64,000 nt of DNA, taken from positions 550,113-614,112 of the forward strand of contig NZ_JH815204.1 of the NCBI RefSeq assembly GCF_000296465.1. The letters run 5' to 3'. Source of the stretch: Barnesiella intestinihominis YIT 11860. Lineage in GTDB: Bacteria > Bacteroidota > Bacteroidia > Bacteroidales > Barnesiellaceae. The notes under the pieces are model-generated. The model searched no databases, had not been told where the DNA came from, and worked only from the letters and a program-made list of their open reading frames with translations. The position numbers and the translations under genes are program-made. Shown here in pieces: positions 60,362 to 64,000 of this stretch. Every line of letters begins with the position of its first letter. The stretch's first letter is position 1.

Positions 60362-62137
60362 CTAAACTTTTCGTAATGAAAAAAGAATGTTCAACCCTCC
60401 TGATAAACCGTTTTTTACCCATATCTCTCCTTTATGGAAGAGAACGGCGTTTTTAACAATGGCAAGTCCCAATCCGGTTCCTCCGAGTTTGCGGGACCGA
60501 CCTTTATCAACCCGGTAAAATCTTTCGAATAATCTGTTCAAATGTTCTTCGGGGACACCGATTCCGTTGTCGGAGAAAGAGAAATAATAATATTTGCTAT
60601 CTTCGAGATAACAGTCTATCGTGATTTTTGTTCCTATACCGGCATAGGCTATGGCATTGTCTGTAAGATTTCTGAAAATGGAGTACAATAAGGAATAATT
60701 TCCATTTATGGACATTCGTTCGTGGAGGTTTTTCGTCTCGACGGTCATTTCCCGTTCTGTCAAGGCCGCTTGTGATTCGTTAATAACTTCATTGATGATT
60801 TTTTGTAAATCGGTATTATCCGTGTCATAGAGGTCCTTAGATTCGTCCAGCCTATTGAGCATTGAAATATCTCTTAGTAAATCGGTCAATCGTTTGGATT
60901 GTGCGTAGCAACGCTCCATAAACATTTTTTTCCGGCTATCGTCCATTTCGGTGGAAAGAATGGTCTCCATATATCCGCGGATACTGCTGACCGGGGTTTT
61001 AAGTTCGTGAGCGATGTTTTGAGTAAGTTGGCGTTTTAACCGGCTTTCTTGTTCTTGTTGGGTAATATCGTTAATGGCTATTTCAAATGTATGGTCTTGA
61101 AATATGATACATTCTATGAGGAAAGTTCGGCTTCCTTTGTCTATAACCATAGACTCCGAAATAAATTCCTCCTGTTCGTTTTGTTCATAGAGCTTTTGAG
61201 AAATGAAATTGTTGATTTTTTTCAGATTGGCCTCTTTAAATAAATAGTCGGAGGGAGATAGGGTATTGTCTGTGATAAAATTGAGATACTGAATAAAAAG
61301 ATTATTGGCCATAATAATCCTTTTATCTTTGGAAAAAAAGGCCAATCCTTCTTTGGAGAACTGTAAATGCTTGAATAGTTTCTCTTGCTCTATGGATAGT
61401 TTCTCTTTGGTTTTTAATAAATTATCATAAATGTGAGTAAGACTTTGGGTAATATTGCCAATGTCGTCTACCCCTGATTTTATAGTAATGTGTATAGGCT
61501 TTCCCTGTTCTGCCTGTTGAGATAGCTGGCTGAGAGCGGCAATGGATTTCCCCAAGCTGTGGCAAAAATAATAAAGCAACAGTATGGCGAAAATCGATAT
61601 CGCTAACATGAAATATATGAATTCGTTATTGGGACTGAGTATGGAAAATTTCTCCCGTTCGAAAGGAAGTGAGGAACGTATGATCCAATCGTCATATCGT
61701 TTAGCTGAATAGAAGAAATTTTTTTTGAACGATTGAGAATATCGAATGGCATATCCATTCCCATTTTTTAGAGATGATCTTATTTCGGGGCGGTCCAAAT
61801 GGTTGTTTGCGATGGAGTTTGGTTCTTTTTCTTGTTGGCTTTCGAGCAACACTTTTCCAGAGTGTGCCGATATAATAGTTACTCTTAGAGGTTTTCGAGT
61901 AATACTCTGTATGATGGAGTCGATTGAAATTTGGTCTATCTCTTTGTTTTTAATTTGGGAATATATGAGTTCGTTATAATCTTGTAAAAGGGCATTTAGA
62001 GATTGCTGTCGGTTTTCTTTTTCTAGATTATATTCGAATAGTAAAATAATAGCGATAAAAACGATGAAAAGAGAGCCGATAGAAAAAAATAATTTTCTAT
62101 CGAACGTCATAGATTTTCGAACCTTCTCGGTAGACAT
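60362..62137 (-). CDS. Sensor histidine kinase, PhoR-like
   Basis: A 591-residue membrane sensor kinase. Helix 1 at about 16-34, periplasmic sensor to about 170, helix 2 at about 172-193 (EFIYFMLAISIFAILLLYYF), HAMP, a PAS-like segment (about 260-360), then dimerisation with the phospho-histidine in NIAHELKTPVSSIRG and ATPase boxes NLTDNAIAYA, DNGIGVP and GGTGLGLAIVK. PAS plus this architecture suggests a PhoR-like kinase. It starts 3 bases after its response regulator. Confidence 0.93.
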   Translation of the reverse strand: MSTEKVRKSMTFDRKLFFSIGSLFIVFIAIILLFEYNLEKENRQQSLNALLQDYNELIYSQIKNKEIDQISIDSIIQSITRKPLRVTIISAHSGKVLLESQQEKEPNSIANNHLDRPEIRSSLKNGNGYAIRYSQSFKKNFFYSAKRYDDWIIRSSLPFEREKFSILSPNNEFIYFMLAISIFAILLLYYFCHSLGKSIAALSQLSQQAEQGKPIHITIKSGVDDIGNITQSLTHIYDNLLKTKEKLSIEQEKLFKHLQFSKEGLAFFSKDKRIIMANNLFIQYLNFITDNTLSPSDYLFKEANLKKINNFISQKLYEQNEQEEFISESMVIDKGSRTFLIECIIFQDHTFEIAINDITQQEQESRLKRQLTQNIAHELKTPVSSIRGYMETILSTEMDDSRKKMFMERCYAQSKRLTDLLRDISMLNRLDESKDLYDTDNTDLQKIINEVINESQAALTEREMTVETKNLHERMSINGNYSLLYSIFRNLTDNAIAYAGIGTKITIDCYLEDSKYYYFSFSDNGIGVPEEHLNRLFERFYRVDKGRSRKLGGTGLGLAIVKNAVLFHKGEIWVKNGLSGGLNILFSLRKV

Positions 62138-62140
62138 AAA

Positions 62141-62821
62141 TTAAGCTGTTTCAAAACAATATCCGTATCCGAGACGAGTTACGATGCGCTTACCGTATTC
62201 TCCTATTTTTTTGCGTAGGCGGGTAATATTGACATCGATAGTTCTGTCTAAAACATATACCTCGTCTGTCCATATTTTCGATAATATTTCTTCACGAGAG
62301 AAAACTTGTCCCGGGTGGGAAAGCAGGAGGGATAATATTTCAAATTCTTTTTTAGTCAATGGGAGTTCTGTATTGTCTATGAACGCTCGTTTTTTTACAG
62401 GGTCTATGTACAATTTTTCAAATTGTAAAATAGCCGGGTCTTCTTTGTCTACAATCCGTCTTAGTACGGCTTTGACCCTTGCGATCACTTCTCGGATAGA
62501 AAACGGTTTCGATATATAATCGTCCGCACCGATATTAAATCCCATGAGTTTGTCGTCTTCGGTATCTTTGGCCGTTAAAAAAATGATGGGAATATGTTTC
62601 AGCTTCTCGTTTTTTCTTAACAGAGAGGCCATTTTGAATCCGTTCATTTCGCCCATCATGACATCGAGCAACAATAAGTTATAATTGGTCAGGTTCATTT
62701 GTAGCGCTTCTTCTGCCGAATTTGCCGTATCTACGTCATATCCTTCGACCTCCAAATTGAATTTCAAAATTTCGCATAAATCTTCTTCGTCATCGACGAC
62801 TAAAATTTTGTAATTGGCCAT
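62141..62821 (-). CDS. Response regulator, PhoB/OmpR-like
   Basis: A 226-residue two-domain regulator. Receiver: acidic pair DDEED at 10-14, phospho-aspartate in LLLLDVMMGE (D54 region), lysine in YISKPFS. DNA-binding: winged helix with LTKKEFEILSLLL and VDVNITRLRKKIG-like DVNITRLRKKIGEYGKRI. Pairs with the kinase 3 bases downstream. Confidence 0.94.
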   Translation of the reverse strand: MANYKILVVDDEEDLCEILKFNLEVEGYDVDTANSAEEALQMNLTNYNLLLLDVMMGEMNGFKMASLLRKNEKLKHIPIIFLTAKDTEDDKLMGFNIGADDYISKPFSIREVIARVKAVLRRIVDKEDPAILQFEKLYIDPVKKRAFIDNTELPLTKKEFEILSLLLSHPGQVFSREEILSKIWTDEVYVLDRTIDVNITRLRKKIGEYGKRIVTRLGYGYCFETA

Positions 62822-62898
62822 AGTTTCAATTTTTATGATAGTGCAAAATTGAGAAACAGATATTTCAACAATGTGACAAACATTTTACTTTTTAATCT

Positions 62899-64000
62899 TC
62901 ATTCTGCTGTGTTTTCTTGAAAATTGAAAAGTAGAATATAATCTTTCACGTCGTTTCCCTTACGGTCGCTTCGTAGGGTTTGTTCAAAAGTATATTGTTC
63001 TCCGTACTTTTCTTTTATATAATTGAAATCCCGTTCGCCAACGAGTAAATAACCATTTTTAGGCATTTCTTTTTCGAAGTCAATGACTCGGTTTTGTGCA
63101 TAAAAATTAATAATGAAAAATCGCATCATAGAGGACGATACATAAGAATATATCTCTCCATTTGGGACAGTCGATACTACTTTGTCTGCAAACGGTTTCA
63201 TCGATTTTGCATTAAGTATAGCCGGCAAAGTAGAAGCGTCCAACATCAGTTGAATGCCGAAAAACAGGGCTACGACCGAGTAAAGATAACGGTTATTATA
63301 GGTTAGGTATCGTTTGCTCTTATAGATGTCATAAATTAAGAATACTATAAATATGGCAGTAATGATGAATATGATATCCCACGATTCGGAAAGGGCTGTT
63401 ACATAGTGACTGATGTCACTCGTAGAAGACATGACGTATTTGTCTATAATTCCGCTTTTGACGATAGTTAGAACCACCAATAAAAATCCCCCGATAAAAG
63501 CTATGAAAATTGAAAATATTCTCCATATTCGCGGTCTTTGTTTGAGTAGAAAGAGCATGTATTCTGCCAAAAAATAGGCTATGAATGGGTAAATGGGAAG
63601 AATATATACCGATCTTTTACTTTTGGGGATACAATAAAAAACGAATATGATGACAATGGATAAGAGACTGAACAGTCTCATTTTATCCATGTGTGTGATA
63701 TAGTCTTTGAATCGTTCCCAATATAGTTTGACCGTACTCTGTGGTCTCTTGTATTTTAAGGTAAATAATGACATGATAACTAAAAGCGACCATGGTAACC
63801 AACCCGCTAAGGTAATATAAACATAATAGATGATGGGTTGCTCGTGTGAACCGTATGACATTTTTCCCAAGAAGCGATCGACGTTTTCTTCCATAACGAG
63901 CCGTAGAAATGCTTCTCCTCCCTGTTGATAGGCCGCATAATACCAGAGTAAAGGCAAGATACAGGATAGTAGTGCTATGGGGATAATTTTATAGAAGGCT
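62899..64000 (-). CDS. GT39/ArnT-like membrane glycosyltransferase, C-terminal part (partial)
   Basis: The frame is open to the right window edge (AFYKIIPIALLSCILPLLWYY precedes any start in the window when read in two pieces), so the N-terminus is missing. The ~366 visible residues hold about seven or eight hydrophobic helices, the PMT/ArnT-type segment KSKRSVYILPIYPFIAYF, and a soluble C-terminal tail. Likely a lipid-linked-sugar glycosyltransferase of the GT39/ArnT group; acceptor unknown. The catalytic first loop lies outside the window. Confidence 0.85.
   Translation of the reverse strand, partial: AFYKIIPIALLSCILPLLWYYAAYQQGGEAFLRLVMEENVDRFLGKMSYGSHEQPIIYYVYITLAGWLPWSLLVIMSLFTLKYKRPQSTVKLYWERFKDYITHMDKMRLFSLLSIVIIFVFYCIPKSKRSVYILPIYPFIAYFLAEYMLFLLKQRPRIWRIFSIFIAFIGGFLLVVLTIVKSGIIDKYVMSSTSDISHYVTALSESWDIIFIITAIFIVFLIYDIYKSKRYLTYNNRYLYSVVALFFGIQLMLDASTLPAILNAKSMKPFADKVVSTVPNGEIYSYVSSSMMRFFIINFYAQNRVIDFEKEMPKNGYLLVGERDFNYIKEKYGEQYTFEQTLRSDRKGNDVKDYILLFNFQENTAE

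Overview
The window is chromosomal DNA of an anaerobic, probably gut-associated member of the Bacteroidales. Four things point there. The recurrent promoter pattern is TTG-N19-22-TAnnTTTG. The families are typical of the order: GT3-type glycogen synthase, DUF4252 proteins, a FadL/OmpP1-like barrel, a Porin_10-type porin, DUF3943 and a sorting-tail secreted protein. Energy metabolism is ferredoxin-based (Kor/Vor plus Rnf). Shine-Dalgarno sequences are weak and A-rich. A genus such as Barnesiella or Coprobacter is only a guess. No rRNA, tRNA, CRISPR array, prophage or intact insertion sequence was seen.

Layout. 1-400: short direct repeats. 0.4-8.2 kb (minus): pgk, prfA-pyrF, and a glycogen pair (GT3 synthase, then phosphorylase). 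8.4-10.1 kb (plus): a small conserved protein, an acyltransferase and a YafV/Nit2-type amidase. 10.2-15.3 kb (minus): an ABC-2 exporter with a lipoprotein, then dnaG. 15.4-17.1 kb (plus): a small-RNA candidate and a secreted FN3-like protein. 17.2-23.9 kb (minus): a complete glycine-cleavage operon (lplA-gcvT-gcvH-gcvPA-gcvPB-lpdA) with the P-protein split in two and an intrinsic terminator just before lpdA. 24.1-24.8 kb: a doubly broken pentapeptide-repeat gene followed by a 192-bp MITE-like element. 24.8-28.4 kb (minus): lon and a D-2-hydroxyacid dehydrogenase with an internally duplicated N-terminus. 28.5-41.4 kb (plus): trmN6, HdeD-like, a Trp/Tyr/His-rich secreted protein with an outer-membrane barrel, PIF1-TPR helicase with AsmA-like protein, DUF3943, and UbiA with a HAD phosphatase. 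41.4-44.6 kb: DUF362 ferredoxin (minus), then alpha/beta hydrolase-DUF2089-YIP1 (plus). A second MITE copy starts exactly at the YIP1 stop codon. 44.8-47.2 kb (minus): an ECF sigma / putative anti-sigma operon holding three DUF4252 paralogues. 47.4-58.5 kb (minus): four-subunit 2-oxoacid:ferredoxin oxidoreductase, then (upstream) the full Rnf complex with rseC, a membrane-tethered solute-binding protein and a porin. 58.6-64 kb (minus): acyl-CoA synthetase, a PhoR/PhoB-like two-component pair and a truncated GT39-type membrane glycosyltransferase.

How it fits together. Kor/Vor makes reduced ferredoxin, and Rnf turns the ferredoxin-to-NAD potential into an ion gradient. The glycine-cleavage operon brings its own lipoate ligase and E3. 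The least described gene sets are the DUF4252/ECF operon, the hydrolase-DUF2089-YIP1 operon, the UbiA-HAD pair and the Trp/Tyr/His-rich secreted protein with its barrel partner. All coordinates and motifs were read by eye. No database search, folding or alignment program was run.
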